Assembly (NCBI RefSeq): GCF_019857225.1 | Contig: NZ_JAFJSY010000073.1 | Coordinates: 1 to 49,844, forward strand | Source: Streptomyces plumbidurans | GTDB taxonomy: Bacteria; Actinomycetota; Actinomycetes; Streptomycetales; Streptomycetaceae | Reading direction: 5' to 3' | Length of the DNA: 49,844 nt | Shown: positions 41,332-49,109 of the stretch, in pieces | Numbering within the stretch: position 1 is the first letter of the stretch | Layout of the letters: each line of letters starts with the position of its first letter | The notes under the pieces: model-generated | What the model saw: only the letters and a program-made list of their open reading frames with translations | What the model was told of the DNA's origin: nothing | Database searches by the model: none | Made by a program: the position numbers and the translations under genes

Positions 41332-42110
41332 GTGCCCTGCCCCTCTTCCTGCGCGGCCTTGTGCTGCACCTGCGTCTGCGCCTGCGTCCTGCGCCGCTGC
41401 TCGATCCGCTCCTGGCGCGGGTCGTAGCGCGTCGCCGGTGCCTTCTCGCCGCGGATCTGCTCCAGCTGCCGGGTGACGGCGGTCATGATGACCTCCGTCG
41501 CCTCCTTCAGCAGCTCCGGAGTCATCTCCTTGTCGTAGAAGCGGTCGAGGTCGACGGGCGGCCCGGCGAGCACGTGATGGGTCTTGCGCGGGCGGAGGTT
41601 GGGCTTCTTCGCGTACGGCGGAAGCAGTTCGTTGGCTCCCCACTGGGCGACCGGGATCACCGGGCACTTGGTGGTCAGGGCGACGCGCGCGGCGCCCGTC
41701 TTGCCGACCATCGGCCACTGGTCGGGGTCCCGGGTGATGGTGCCCTCGGGGTAGAACGCGACGCATTCACCGCGTTCCACGGCGTCGATCGCGGCCCGGA
41801 AGGCGCTGAGCGCGTCGGTGGTCTCGCGGTAGACGGGGATCTGTCCGGTGCCGCGCATCGCGGCTCCGACGAATCCCTTCTTGAAAAGGCCGCTCTTCGC
41901 CAGGAATCGCGGAACCCGTCCGGTGTTGTACTGATAGTGCGCGTACGCGAAGGGGTCCACATGGGAATTGTGGTTCACCGCGGTGATAAATCCACCCTCG
42001 GCCGGAATGTTCTCCATTCCGCGCCAGTCCCGCTTGATCAGAACCACCAGCGGCGGTTTGCAGAGCACCGCGGCGAAGCGGTACCAGAAGCCGATTCTGC
42101 GGCGGGGCAC
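41328..42110 (-). CDS. plsC: 1-acyl-sn-glycerol-3-phosphate acyltransferase (PlsC family)
   Basis: A 260-residue acyltransferase that probably adds the second acyl chain to lysophosphatidic acid. The catalytic NHNSHVDP gives the HX4D motif, GTGQIPVYR the glycerol-phosphate site, and FYPEGTITRDP the EGT motif. A hydrophobic N-terminal segment (FAAVLCKPPLVVLI) suggests membrane association. The C-terminal 40 residues are Gln/Arg-rich and low complexity. GTG at 42110 follows GAGGAAGG. Overlap with gpsA, which makes its precursor, supports the assignment. Confidence 0.92.
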   Translation of the reverse strand: MPRRRIGFWYRFAAVLCKPPLVVLIKRDWRGMENIPAEGGFITAVNHNSHVDPFAYAHYQYNTGRVPRFLAKSGLFKKGFVGAAMRGTGQIPVYRETTDALSAFRAAIDAVERGECVAFYPEGTITRDPDQWPMVGKTGAARVALTTKCPVIPVAQWGANELLPPYAKKPNLRPRKTHHVLAGPPVDLDRFYDKEMTPELLKEATEVIMTAVTRQLEQIRGEKAPATRYDPRQERIEQRRRTQAQTQVQHKAAQEEGQGT

Positions 42111-42281
42111 GCGCGCACCTTCCTCTAGGGGCCGAGGGACATCGGGTCCATGGGGCCGCACAAGTGTCGCCCCGGGCCGACGGTCTGTCGAGAACACGGT
42201 ACGCCCCGACGGCCCGACCGCCAGATGGCCGAGGTGACGGCTGAGTGACAATGGCCGCGACAAGAGAGGGACGAATCACCG

Positions 42282-42950
42282 GTGCTGTGGACCTTGGTCA
42301 TACCCCTGAAACCCCTGGCGCGGGCCAAGAGCAGGCTGTCGGACACCGCTGCCGGCGGACTGCGCCCGGGGCTCGCCCTCGCCTTCGCCCAGGACACCGT
42401 GGCGGCGGCGCTGGCCTGCCCCGCGGTGCGCGATGTGGCAGTAGTCACGGACGACGCCCTGGCCGGCCGCGAGCTTTCCGCGCTGGGCGCCCGCATCGTG
42501 CCGGACGAACCGCAGGGCGGCCTCAACGCGGCACTGGCGCACGGAACGGACGCGGTACGCGCCACACACCCCCGAAGTCCCGTCGCGGCCCTGAACGCCG
42601 ATCTCCCGGCGCTGCGCACCCCGGAATTGCTCCGGGTCCTGGAGGCGGCCGCTGAATTCCCCCGTGCTTTTCTCGCCGATGCGGCCGCAATCGGTACGAC
42701 TCTGCTGGCCGCCGGTCCCGGTCAGGAATTGCTCCCGGCATTCGGCCCGGATTCCCGTGCCCGCCATGCCGCGTCCGGCGCCGTGGAACTGGCCCTCGAC
42801 GGCGTGGATTCCGTACGCCAGGACGTGGACACGGGCGCCGACCTGCGCACGGCGCTGGCCCTGGGCGTGGGGCCACACACGGCGACGGTGGCCGCGGGGC
42901 TGCTGACTCCGGGTTCCTGGACGCCGGGTTCCTGGACTCCCGGTTCCTGA
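42282..42950 (+). CDS. cofC: 2-phospho-L-lactate/phosphoenolpyruvate guanylyltransferase (coenzyme F420 synthesis)
   Basis: A 222-residue CofC/FbiD protein that activates phosphoenolpyruvate or 2-phospholactate with GTP for F420 synthesis. The start TLVIPLKPLARAKSRLS is diagnostic, VVTDDALAGRELSALGARIVPDE and GGLNAALAHG form the nucleotide site, and ALNADLPALRTPEL carries the metal-binding Asp. The C-terminus ends in TPGSW repeated three times, encoded by a 15-bp tandem repeat. The GTG start at 42282 has GAGGG eleven bases before it. It is divergent from plsC; no other F420 gene is in the window. Confidence 0.9.
   Translation: MLWTLVIPLKPLARAKSRLSDTAAGGLRPGLALAFAQDTVAAALACPAVRDVAVVTDDALAGRELSALGARIVPDEPQGGLNAALAHGTDAVRATHPRSPVAALNADLPALRTPELLRVLEAAAEFPRAFLADAAAIGTTLLAAGPGQELLPAFGPDSRARHAASGAVELALDGVDSVRQDVDTGADLRTALALGVGPHTATVAAGLLTPGSWTPGSWTPGS
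42906..42950 (+). repeat. Three 15-bp tandem repeats at the cofC 3' end
   Basis: Units at 42906, 42921 and 42936, each of the form ACNCCSGGTTCCTGR, encode TPGSW, TPGSW and TPGS-stop. The third unit's TGG has become TGA, so the stop codon arises inside the repeat. Confidence 0.85.
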
Positions 42951-43015
42951 GGGGCTCGGGGAGCGGCGGCCCCCACGACGGGCCCCGGACCCGGCCGCAC
43001 ATTAGGCTGGCCGTC

Positions 43016-43219
43016 ATGCAGGCCACGGCATACACCTACGACGCCAACACCCGCACCGGCAGCGTGCTCCTCGACGACGGCACCCCCCTCTCCTTCGACG
43101 CCGCCGCCTTCGACGCCGGGGGCCTCAGGCTGCTGCGGCCGGGACAGCGCGTGCGCATCGAGGTGGAGAACGCCGAGGACAGCTCCCGCATCACGCTCGT
43201 GACGCTGCAGACGATGTGA
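43016..43219 (+). CDS. Small OB-fold-like protein of unknown function
   Basis: A 67-residue protein (MQATAYTYDANTRTGSVLLDD) of beta-strand character. The pattern GTGSVLLDDGTPLSFDAAAF followed by LRLLRPGQRVRIEVE resembles the cold-shock/S1-like OB fold, with the GQRV turn typical of that family, but the aromatic RNA-binding motifs of true cold-shock proteins are missing. It lies between cofC and hupS and converges on hupS, with a strong hairpin between them. No clear ribosome-binding site is seen, so a leaderless or weak start is possible. Conserved small protein in Streptomyces as far as I recall. Confidence 0.7.
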   Translation: MQATAYTYDANTRTGSVLLDDGTPLSFDAAAFDAGGLRLLRPGQRVRIEVENAEDSSRITLVTLQTM

Positions 43220-43264
43220 ACGCTGCGACACCCTTGACCGCCGCAGAGCCTGTGAACACGCCGC

Positions 43265-43293
43265 GGGCCGGGCTCCGATACGGAGTCCGGCCC
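43265..43293. terminator. Bidirectional terminator between the OB-like gene and hupS
   Basis: GGGCCGGGCTCCG-ATA-CGGAGTCCGGCCC forms a 13-bp stem with one G-U pair and a 3-base loop, 45 bp past the small gene and 25 bp before the hupS stop. Confidence 0.8.
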
Positions 43294-43317
43294 GGCGCGT
43301 GAGTGCCCCTGTGCCCC

Positions 43318-43965
43318 TTACCTCTTGCGGGCGGTGGCCTTCTTGGCGGTGGTCGTGCGAGCCGTCGACTTCTTGGCGGGGGCCTTCTTGGCCGTCGCCT
43401 TCTTCGCCGGGGCCTTCTTCGCGGTCGCCTTCTTGGCCGTCGTCTTCTTCGCCGCGGACGTCTTGGCGGCGCCCGTCGCCTTCTTCGCCGTGGTCTTCTT
43501 CGCGGCGGAGGTCTTGGCGGCGCCCGTGGTCTTCCTGGCCGTCGTCTTCTTCGCCGTGGTCTTCTTCGCGGTGGCCTTCTTGGCGGTGGTCTTCTTCGCC
43601 GCGGCCTTCTTGACGGTCGCGGAAGCCCCGCCGCTCAGGCTGCCCTTGGGCGCCTTCTTGACGGCGACCTCGCCGCCGCGCGGGAGCTTCTTCGAGCCGC
43701 TCACCAGGTCCTTGAAGCCCTGGCCCGCGCGGAAGCGCGGCACGGAGGTCTTCTTGACCCGAACCCGCTCGCCCGTCTGGGGGTTGCGGGCGTAGCGGGC
43801 CGGACGGTCGACCTTCTCGAACGAACCGAAGCCGGTGACCGAGACCCGGTCCCCCGCGACGGTCGCGCGGACGATGGCGTCCAGGACCGCGTCGACGGCC
43901 TCGGCCGCCTGCTGACGGCCTCCGACCTTGTCGGCAATCGCTTCTACGAGCTGCGCCTTGTTCAC
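43318..43965 (-). CDS. hupS: HU-family nucleoid protein with histone H1-like tail (HupS)
   Basis: A 215-residue DNA-binding protein. Residues 1-94 are a complete HU domain (MNKAQLVEAIADKVGGRQQA, the VSVTGFGSFEKVDRPARYARNPQTGERV core and the FRAGQGFKDLVSG end). The other half is a Lys/Ala/Thr-rich tail built from AKKTTAKKA-like units, like eukaryotic histone H1. This two-part layout defines HupS, which compacts the nucleoid in Streptomyces spores. A good promoter with TTGATT and TAACGT lies upstream in an unusually AT-rich patch. Confidence 0.96.
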   Translation of the reverse strand: MNKAQLVEAIADKVGGRQQAAEAVDAVLDAIVRATVAGDRVSVTGFGSFEKVDRPARYARNPQTGERVRVKKTSVPRFRAGQGFKDLVSGSKKLPRGGEVAVKKAPKGSLSGGASATVKKAAAKKTTAKKATAKKTTAKKTTARKTTGAAKTSAAKKTTAKKATGAAKTSAAKKTTAKKATAKKAPAKKATAKKAPAKKSTARTTTAKKATARKR

Positions 43966-44016
43966 GTCTTCCCCTTCGGAGACATTGCCAGAACGAAACT
44001 GTTCAAGCTTTTTCGC

Positions 44017-44045
44017 ACGTTAGGCAGATATATACCGCAAATCAA
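44017..44045 (-). promoter_or_regulatory. Probable hupS promoter
   Basis: On the minus strand TTGATT (44045 to 44040), exactly 17 bases, then TAACGT (44022 to 44017). It sits in the most AT-rich stretch near hupS (TATATAT in the spacer), about 50 bp before the start codon. Confidence 0.6.
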
Positions 44046-44102
44046 ACACGAAACGGGCTAATCACCCGTGCGCCGCAACGAACTCGACTGCCCCGGCTGC
44101 GT

Positions 44103-44333
44103 TCAGCGGTCCTCTTCGGGGATTCGACCCTCGTCCAGGTCCACGGTGAACGCCTCCAGACGCCTTGCCGCGTCGGCGAGATCGTGCTTGGCCGCGGCCG
44201 TAATGACCAGCAGCTTCCGGGTCAGCGCCATCCGTACGCCCTCCGGGACTTGCAGTGCGCGCACTCTTGTGTGCGCTTCCTTCAGTTGGTCCGCGACTGC
44301 CGCGTAGAGCTCGAGTTGGCCGTCGTGTTCCAT
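44103..44333 (-). CDS. Conserved small helical protein of unknown function
   Basis: A 76-residue protein (MEHDGQLELYAAVADQLKEAHTR). It is predicted almost entirely helical, with an amphipathic stretch VPEGVRMALTRKLLVITAAAKHDLADAARRLEAF and an acidic C-terminus. There is no signal peptide, Cys or known motif. The start ATG at 44333 has no strong ribosome-binding site. It lies between hupS and leuD, all on the minus strand. I recall homologues at the same place in other streptomycetes but no function. Confidence 0.7.
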   Translation of the reverse strand: MEHDGQLELYAAVADQLKEAHTRVRALQVPEGVRMALTRKLLVITAAAKHDLADAARRLEAFTVDLDEGRIPEEDR

Positions 44334-44517
44334 GCACAGATTGTGCCATCTGGGGCGAGTTGTCGCCTGCGGGGGTAGCAACTGATACCTCAAACGGCCT
44401 TCTCCGGTGCGGTGGAAGTCCCTTCCACAGGTGTCGGCTACCCCGGTAACAGCCGTCGTAACGTGGGAAGTTGGCGAAAATCGCGACGGCCCCCGCCACC
44501 GCGCGGGCCCGGACACA

Positions 44518-44552
44518 GCTGTACCCCCGATCGGGGCGATCGGGGGTACAGC
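44518..44552 (-). terminator. Terminator of leuCD
   Basis: GCTGTACCCCCGATC (44518-44532) pairs perfectly over 15 bp with GATCGGGGGTACAGC (44538-44552) around GGGGC. It starts 56 bp past the leuD stop in the 275-bp gap before the 76-aa gene; nothing else is recognised in that gap. Confidence 0.85.
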
Positions 44553-44608
44553 GGGGATGTTCCGGTGGCCCGAAACCCGTCGAGTTGCGGGTTCGCGGCC
44601 GGACCGGG

Positions 44609-45202
44609 TCAGACCTTGAGCGTCTGCGGCTTGTACGAGGGGCGCTTGGCCTCGTACGCGGCGATGTCCGCCTCGTTCTGCAGGGTGATGGAGATGTCGT
44701 CCAGCCCGTTCAGCAGCCGCCAGCGGGAGTTCTCGTCCAGCTCGAAGGAGGCGGTGATGCCTTCGGCGCGCACCTCGCGGGCCTCGAGGTCGACGGTGAT
44801 CTCCGCCTGCGGGTCCTGCTCCGTGAGTTCCTGCAGCGCCTCCACGACCTTCTGCTCCAGGACGACCGTGAGCAGGCCGTTCTTCAGCGAGTTGCCGCGG
44901 AAGATGTCGGCGAAGCGGGAGGAGATCACGGCCTTGAAGCCGTAGTTCTGCAGCGCCCACACCGCGTGCTCGCGGGAGGAGCCGGTGCCGAAGTCGGGGC
45001 CGGCGACCAGGACCGTGGCGCCCTTGCGCTCGGGCCGGTTGAGGATGAAGTTCTCGTCCTTGCGCCAGGCCTCGAACAGCCCGTCCTCGAAACCGTCCCG
45101 GGTCACCTTCTTGAGCCAGTGAGCAGGGATGATCTGGTCGGTGTCGACGTTGGAGCGGCGCAGCGGGACTGCCCGCCCGGTGTGCGTGGTGAATGCTTCC
45201 AT
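44609..45202 (-). CDS. leuD: 3-isopropylmalate dehydratase small subunit LeuD
   Basis: A 197-residue swivelling-domain subunit of isopropylmalate isomerase in leucine synthesis. NVDTDQIIPAHWLKKVTRDGFEDGLF and AGPDFGTGSSREHAVWAL are the substrate-binding loops, and FADIFRGNSLKNGLL is the third family motif. ATG at 45202 is 5 bp after the leuC stop. Both form one operon under NdgR control, ended by a strong terminator. Confidence 0.97.
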   Translation of the reverse strand: MEAFTTHTGRAVPLRRSNVDTDQIIPAHWLKKVTRDGFEDGLFEAWRKDENFILNRPERKGATVLVAGPDFGTGSSREHAVWALQNYGFKAVISSRFADIFRGNSLKNGLLTVVLEQKVVEALQELTEQDPQAEITVDLEAREVRAEGITASFELDENSRWRLLNGLDDISITLQNEADIAAYEAKRPSYKPQTLKV

Positions 45203-45207
45203 GATCC

Positions 45208-46638
45208 TCAGACTCCAGCGGGCGCGGCGGCGGTTGCGTCGGTCAGGTCGGCGGGCGAGGCCAGGTGGCCCGTCACCGCGGTCGCGGCCGCGACCTGCGG
45301 GGACACCAGGTGCGTACGACCGCCCTTGCCCTGCCTGCCCTCGAAGTTGCGGTTGGAGGTGGACGCGGAGCGCTCGCCCGGGGCCAGCTGGTCGGGGTTC
45401 ATGCCCAGACACATCGAGCAGCCCGCGTGCCGCCACTCGGCGCCGGCCTCCTTGAAGACGACGTCCAGGCCCTCGGAGACGGCCTGCAGACCCACGCGCG
45501 CGGAGCCCGGGACGACCAGCATCCGTACGCCGTCGGCGACTTTGCGGCCCTTGACGATCTCGGCCGCGGCACGCAGGTCCTCGATGCGGCCGTTGGTGCA
45601 CGAGCCTACGAAGACGGTGTCCACCTTGATGGCGCGCAGCGGCTGCCCGGCCTCCAACCCCATGTATTCCAGGGCCTTTTCGGCGGCGAGGCGCTCCGAA
45701 GCGTCTTCGTACGAAGCCGGGTCGGGGACGGAGGACGAAAGCGGCGCGCCCTGGCCGGGGTTGGTGCCCCAGGTGACGAACGGCGCCAGTTCGCTCGCGT
45801 CGATGACCACCTCGGCGTCGAACTCGGCGTCGTCGTCGGTGCGCAGCGTCTTCCAGTACTCGACCGCGGCGTCCCAGTCGGCGCCCTCGGGCGCGTGCGG
45901 GCGGCCCTTGAGGTACGCGAAGGTGGTCTCGTCGGGGGCGATCATGCCCGCGCGGGCACCGGCCTCGATCGACATGTTGCAGATGGTCATGCGGGCCTCC
46001 ATCGAGAGCTTCTCGATGGCGGAGCCGCGGTACTCCAGGATGTAGCCCTGGCCGCCGCCCGTGCCGATCCGGGCGATGATCGCCAGGATCAGGTCCTTGG
46101 CCGTGACGCCGTCGGGCAGTTCGCCGTCGACCGTGATGGCCATGGTCTTCGGGCGGGCCAGCGGCAGCGTCTGGGTGGCGAGCACATGCTCCACCTGGGA
46201 GGTGCCGATGCCGAACGCCAGCGCGCCGAAGGCACCGTGCGTGGAGGTGTGGGAGTCGCCGCAGACGACCGTCGTACCGGGCTGGGTCAGACCCAGCTGC
46301 GGGCCGACCACGTGCACGACGCCCTGCTCGACGTCGCCCAGCGGGTGCAGGCGCACACCGAAGTCGGCGCAGTTCTTGCGCAGCGTCTCCAGCTGGGCGC
46401 GCGAGACCGGGTCGGCGATGGGCTTGTCGATGTCGAGCGTCGGGGTGTTGTGGTCCTCGGTCGCGATGGTGAGGTCGAGACGGCGCACCGGGCGGCCGCT
46501 GAGACGCAGGCCGTCGAAGGCCTGCGGACTGGTCACCTCGTGCAGGAGGTGGAGATCGATGAAGAGGAGGTCGGGCTCGCCCTCGGCGCGCCGGACGACA
46601 TGGTCGTCCCAGACCTTCTCCGCGAGTGTCCTACCCAT
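45208..46638 (-). CDS. leuC: 3-isopropylmalate dehydratase large subunit LeuC
   Basis: A 476-residue aconitase-type subunit carrying the [4Fe-4S] cluster. The three cluster Cys are in VGSCTNGRIEDLR and CSMCLGMNPDQL. FIDLHLLHEVTSPQAFDGL, PTLDIDKPIADP, CGDSHTSTHGAFGALAFGIG and SSTSNRNFEGRQGKGG-like segments are all intact. The ATG at 46638 follows GGAGGG. It is divergent from ndgR with a 188-bp shared control region. Confidence 0.98.
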   Translation of the reverse strand: MGRTLAEKVWDDHVVRRAEGEPDLLFIDLHLLHEVTSPQAFDGLRLSGRPVRRLDLTIATEDHNTPTLDIDKPIADPVSRAQLETLRKNCADFGVRLHPLGDVEQGVVHVVGPQLGLTQPGTTVVCGDSHTSTHGAFGALAFGIGTSQVEHVLATQTLPLARPKTMAITVDGELPDGVTAKDLILAIIARIGTGGGQGYILEYRGSAIEKLSMEARMTICNMSIEAGARAGMIAPDETTFAYLKGRPHAPEGADWDAAVEYWKTLRTDDDAEFDAEVVIDASELAPFVTWGTNPGQGAPLSSSVPDPASYEDASERLAAEKALEYMGLEAGQPLRAIKVDTVFVGSCTNGRIEDLRAAAEIVKGRKVADGVRMLVVPGSARVGLQAVSEGLDVVFKEAGAEWRHAGCSMCLGMNPDQLAPGERSASTSNRNFEGRQGKGGRTHLVSPQVAAATAVTGHLASPADLTDATAAAPAGV

Positions 46639-46770
46639 CGCTTTCCCTCCGGCCGGCAAAGGTGCACCGGCCCAACTAGAGATCTTCAGGAGACGACGCC
46701 CGGCCCCAGTTCACGGGCGCCCGTCGCCAGGCCCGTTCGGTCTGCGGGCCGCTGTGCGTACCAGGGTTGC

Positions 46771-46814
46771 GCGTCTCACGGAAAAATGAACTTGCGTTTC
46801 ACAGAGTGAGACGC
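46771..46814. promoter_or_regulatory. NdgR/IclR-type operator between leuC and ndgR
   Basis: Three related half-sites: GCGTCTCAC (46771-46779), GCGTTTCAC (46794-46802) and GTGAGACGC (46806-46814). The first and third form a perfect 9-bp inverted repeat; the second and third form a tighter dyad with 3-bp spacing and one mismatch. It lies in the shared promoter region, and NdgR is known to bind upstream of leuCD in S. coelicolor. Confidence 0.75.
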
Positions 46815-46826
46815 GAGTATCGTTTC

Positions 46827-47543
46827 ATGGACAACAGTAGCGGCGTCGGCGTTCTGGACAAGGCGGCCCTTGTCCTGAGCGCCCTGGAGTCCGGGCCGGC
46901 CACCCTCGCGGGACTGGTGGCGGCAACCGGACTGGCACGACCCACGGCCCACCGCCTGGCCGTGGCTCTGGAGCACCACCGCATGGTGGCGCGCGACATG
47001 CAGGGCCGGTTCATTCTCGGCCCACGCCTTTCGGAGCTGGCCGCGGCGGCCGGCGAGGACCGTCTCCTCGCGACCGCGGGGCCGGTGCTGACCCACCTGC
47101 GGGACGTCACGGGCGAGAGCGCCCAGCTCTACCGCCGCCAGGGCGACATGCGCATCTGCGTCGCCGCGGCGGAGCGGCTCTCGGGCCTTCGGGACACGGT
47201 CCCGGTCGGCTCGACGCTCACGATGAAGGCCGGCTCCTCGGCGCAGATCCTGATGGCCTGGGAGGAGCCGGAGCGGCTGCACCGTGGCCTGCAGGGCGCC
47301 CGCTTCACCGCCACCGCGCTCTCGGGCGTACGGCGCCGCGGCTGGGCCCAGTCCATCGGCGAGCGCGAGCCGGGCGTCGCCTCGGTCTCCGCCCCAGTGC
47401 GGGGCCCGTCCAACCGCGTGGTGGCCGCCGTCTCGGTCTCCGGCCCCATCGAGCGCCTGACGCGCCACCCGGGCCGTATGCACGCCCAGGCGGTCATCGA
47501 CGCCGCCGCCCGCCTCTCCGAGGCCCTGCGCCGCACCGGCTGA
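46827..47543 (+). CDS. ndgR: IclR-family regulator NdgR
   Basis: A 238-residue regulator (MDNSSGVGVLDKAALVLSAL) matching NdgR, which controls branched-chain amino acid synthesis, nitrogen metabolism and antibiotics in S. coelicolor. The winged helix is LAGLVAATGLARPTAHRLAVALEHHRMVARD. The effector domain contains GESAQLYRRQGDMRICVAAAERLSG, VGSTLTMKAGSSAQILMAW and REPGVASVSAPVRGPSNRVVAAVSVSGP. No Shine-Dalgarno is visible before the ATG at 46827, so the mRNA may be leaderless or poorly translated. It is divergent from leuCD. Confidence 0.95.
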   Translation: MDNSSGVGVLDKAALVLSALESGPATLAGLVAATGLARPTAHRLAVALEHHRMVARDMQGRFILGPRLSELAAAAGEDRLLATAGPVLTHLRDVTGESAQLYRRQGDMRICVAAAERLSGLRDTVPVGSTLTMKAGSSAQILMAWEEPERLHRGLQGARFTATALSGVRRRGWAQSIGEREPGVASVSAPVRGPSNRVVAAVSVSGPIERLTRHPGRMHAQAVIDAAARLSEALRRTG

Positions 47544-47581
47544 CCAGGAGACGTACGGGAGGTCGACGGGGAGGGCCGGCC

Positions 47582-48121
47582 TCAACGCCGCGGCAGGTCC
47601 TCCCCGTTCCCCCGAACCCCCCTGGCTCCCGACCGGTGCGCGAACCGGTCGCGTGCGTACCGCCCCCGCTTCTCCACGGGCACCTGGCCGTGCGCCCGCG
47701 CGAGGCCGAAGGCCGGCATGTCGAAGTAGATCGACTCGTACGACCCCTCGGGCACCACGTACGCCTCGTGCCACAGCCCCACGTGCCCGCGCACCTTCCC
47801 CGCCCGCTCCTTGCGGTTGACGATCCCCCACACCCGGTGGTGGAGCATCTGCGGCGAGCTCGCGTACGCGTAGAGCTTGTCCTTGGACTCCCAGTACTGG
47901 ACGACGTAGTACGTGCGTGGCGAGGCGGTCAGCAGTATGTGCCCCAGCAGCCCCCGGTCGCCGTCCCGCGCAAGCTCCCCCAGCATGCGGAACATCGACA
48001 GCAGAACCGGGAGCCACTGGTGCACCGCCCAGAAGCGGTTGACCCGCATCCCGATGAGCAGGACCACCACATCGCCCTCGGTGTCCGCGGTCGTACGGCC
48101 CAGCACCGGCTTCGCGAACAT
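47582..48121 (-). CDS. DUF4188 domain protein (monooxygenase-like dimeric alpha-beta barrel)
   Basis: A 179-residue protein resembling the DUF4188 family (MFAKPVLGRTTADTEGDVVVLLIGMRVNRFW). The pattern ILLTASPRTYYVVQYWESKDKLYAYASSPQMLH resembles the dimeric alpha-beta barrel of antibiotic-type monooxygenases. GHVGLWHEAYVVPEGSYESIYFDMPAFGLARA is the family end. The ATG at 48121 follows GGGGG; a GTG at 48133 would add four residues. It is divergent from a MerR regulator with a clear operator between them, so it is likely the regulated target. Its substrate is unknown. Confidence 0.82.
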   Translation of the reverse strand: MFAKPVLGRTTADTEGDVVVLLIGMRVNRFWAVHQWLPVLLSMFRMLGELARDGDRGLLGHILLTASPRTYYVVQYWESKDKLYAYASSPQMLHHRVWGIVNRKERAGKVRGHVGLWHEAYVVPEGSYESIYFDMPAFGLARAHGQVPVEKRGRYARDRFAHRSGARGVRGNGEDLPRR

Positions 48122-48140
48122 GGCAGCCCCCACTCCGGTC

Positions 48141-48180
48141 GGATAGCAGCACTATCCTTCTGGTCGATGCTTGGATAGTG
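48141..48180. promoter_or_regulatory. MerR-type operator between the DUF4188 and MerR genes
   Basis: GGATAGCAGCACTATCC (48141-48157) is a dyad of GGATAG, and GGATAGTG recurs at 48173-48180. CACTATCC (48150-48157) and GGATAGTG (48173-48180) form a perfect 8-bp inverted repeat with 15-bp spacing. The three half-sites lie in the 85-bp divergent promoter region. Confidence 0.7.
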
Positions 48181-48206
48181 GCACTTACCAAGGAAAGGCG
48201 CAAGAG

Positions 48207-48851
48207 ATGCGGCTGGCCCGGCTCAGCGAGCGCAGTGGGGTGTCCACCGCGACGATCAAGTACTACCTGCGCGAAGGGCTGTTGCGGCCCGGCCGCCAGA
48301 TCAACGCGACGACCGCCGAGTACGACGAGGAGCATCTGCGCCGGCTGCGGCTGGTGCGGGCGATGATCCAGGTCGGCGGGCTGCCCGTGGCGACGGTCCG
48401 CGAGGTGCTCGGGCACGTCGACGACGAGTCGCTGGGCCGCACGATGCGGATGGGCGCGGCCCTGTGGGCGCTGCCGCAGGTGCCGGAACCGGACGCGCAG
48501 GACGAGTACGTGCAGGCCGCGCGCGGCGAGGTGGCGGAGCTGCTGGAGCGGCTCGGCTGGACGAACGCGCAGGCCCTGTCGACCATCTCGCCCGCGTACC
48601 GCTCGCTCGTCGTCGCGGTGGCCGCGTTCCGCCGGCTCGGCTACGACTGGACGGCCGAACGCCTGGCGTCCTACGCCGAGTTGATGCACCGGGCGGCGGT
48701 CCTCGACCTGGACTTCGTGGAGACGCACCCCTCACAGACCGAGCAGGCGGAGGTGGTGCTGGTCGGGGCGGTGCTCACCGAGCCGATGCTCCAGGCGCTG
48801 CGCCGGCTGGCCCAGGAGGAGGAGTCGGCGCGGCGGTACGGCTTCGAGTGA
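48207..48851 (+). CDS. MerR-family transcriptional regulator
   Basis: A 214-residue regulator (MRLARLSERSGVSTATIKYY). The MerR winged helix is complete: SERSGVSTATIKYYLREGLLRPGR, YDEEHLRRLRLVRAMIQVGGLPVATVREVLGHVD. The effector part is long (residues ~90-214), Ala/Leu-rich and without Cys, so it is not a metal or thiol sensor of the usual kind. AAGGAAAGG lies ahead of the ATG at 48207. It is divergent from the DUF4188 gene and followed by a bidirectional terminator. Confidence 0.95.
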   Translation: MRLARLSERSGVSTATIKYYLREGLLRPGRQINATTAEYDEEHLRRLRLVRAMIQVGGLPVATVREVLGHVDDESLGRTMRMGAALWALPQVPEPDAQDEYVQAARGEVAELLERLGWTNAQALSTISPAYRSLVVAVAAFRRLGYDWTAERLASYAELMHRAAVLDLDFVETHPSQTEQAEVVLVGAVLTEPMLQALRRLAQEEESARRYGFE

Positions 48852-48863
48852 CCCCGTGCACGG

Positions 48864-48895
48864 CGAAGGCCCCCCGCCTGAGCGGAGGGCCTTCG
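48864..48895. terminator. Bidirectional terminator after the MerR gene and the tRNA array
   Basis: CGAAGGCCC with CCGC pairs GCGG with GGGCCTTCG around a CTGA loop, one C-A mismatch in between. It lies 13 bp past the MerR stop and 5 bp beyond the 3' end of the last tRNA-Glu, so it can end both transcripts. Confidence 0.8.
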
Positions 48896-48900
48896 TGTCG

Positions 48901-48973
48901 TACCCCCGACCGGATTCGAACCGGCGCTACCGCCTTGAGAGGGCGGCGTGCTAGGCCGCTACACAACGGGGGC
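48901..48973 (-). tRNA. tRNA-Glu (CTC), copy 1
   Basis: 73 nt, starting GCCCCCG on the minus strand, anticodon stem CCGCC/GGCGG, loop CTCTCAA with anticodon CTC, TpsiC loop TTCGAATC. CCA is not encoded. It is the last tRNA of the array in transcription order. Confidence 0.95.
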
Positions 48974-49017
48974 GAGGATCGTGCGAGCGTTCAAAACCGA
49001 AGCGCCGCAGATCCGAG

Positions 49018-49089
49018 CTGGTCTACCTGGACTCGAACCAAGACTAACTGAACCAGAATCAGTCGTGCTCCCAATTACACCATAGACCA
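49018..49089 (-). tRNA. tRNA-Gln (CTG), copy 1 (D-loop variant)
   Basis: 72 nt, acceptor TGGTCTA/TAGACCA, anticodon loop TTCTGGT with anticodon CTG, TpsiC loop TTCGAGT. It differs from copies 2 and 3 by G instead of C just after the invariant GG of the D loop (base 49070). Confidence 0.95.
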
Positions 49090-49109
49090 ATGTGGTTTAG
49101 ACCAGTTTG

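Noticed and set aside
43318..43640. Possible assembly artefact in the Lys/Ala/Thr repeats of hupS
   Set aside because: The repeats vary at the codon level, stay in frame, and match the known histone-H1-like tail of HupS.
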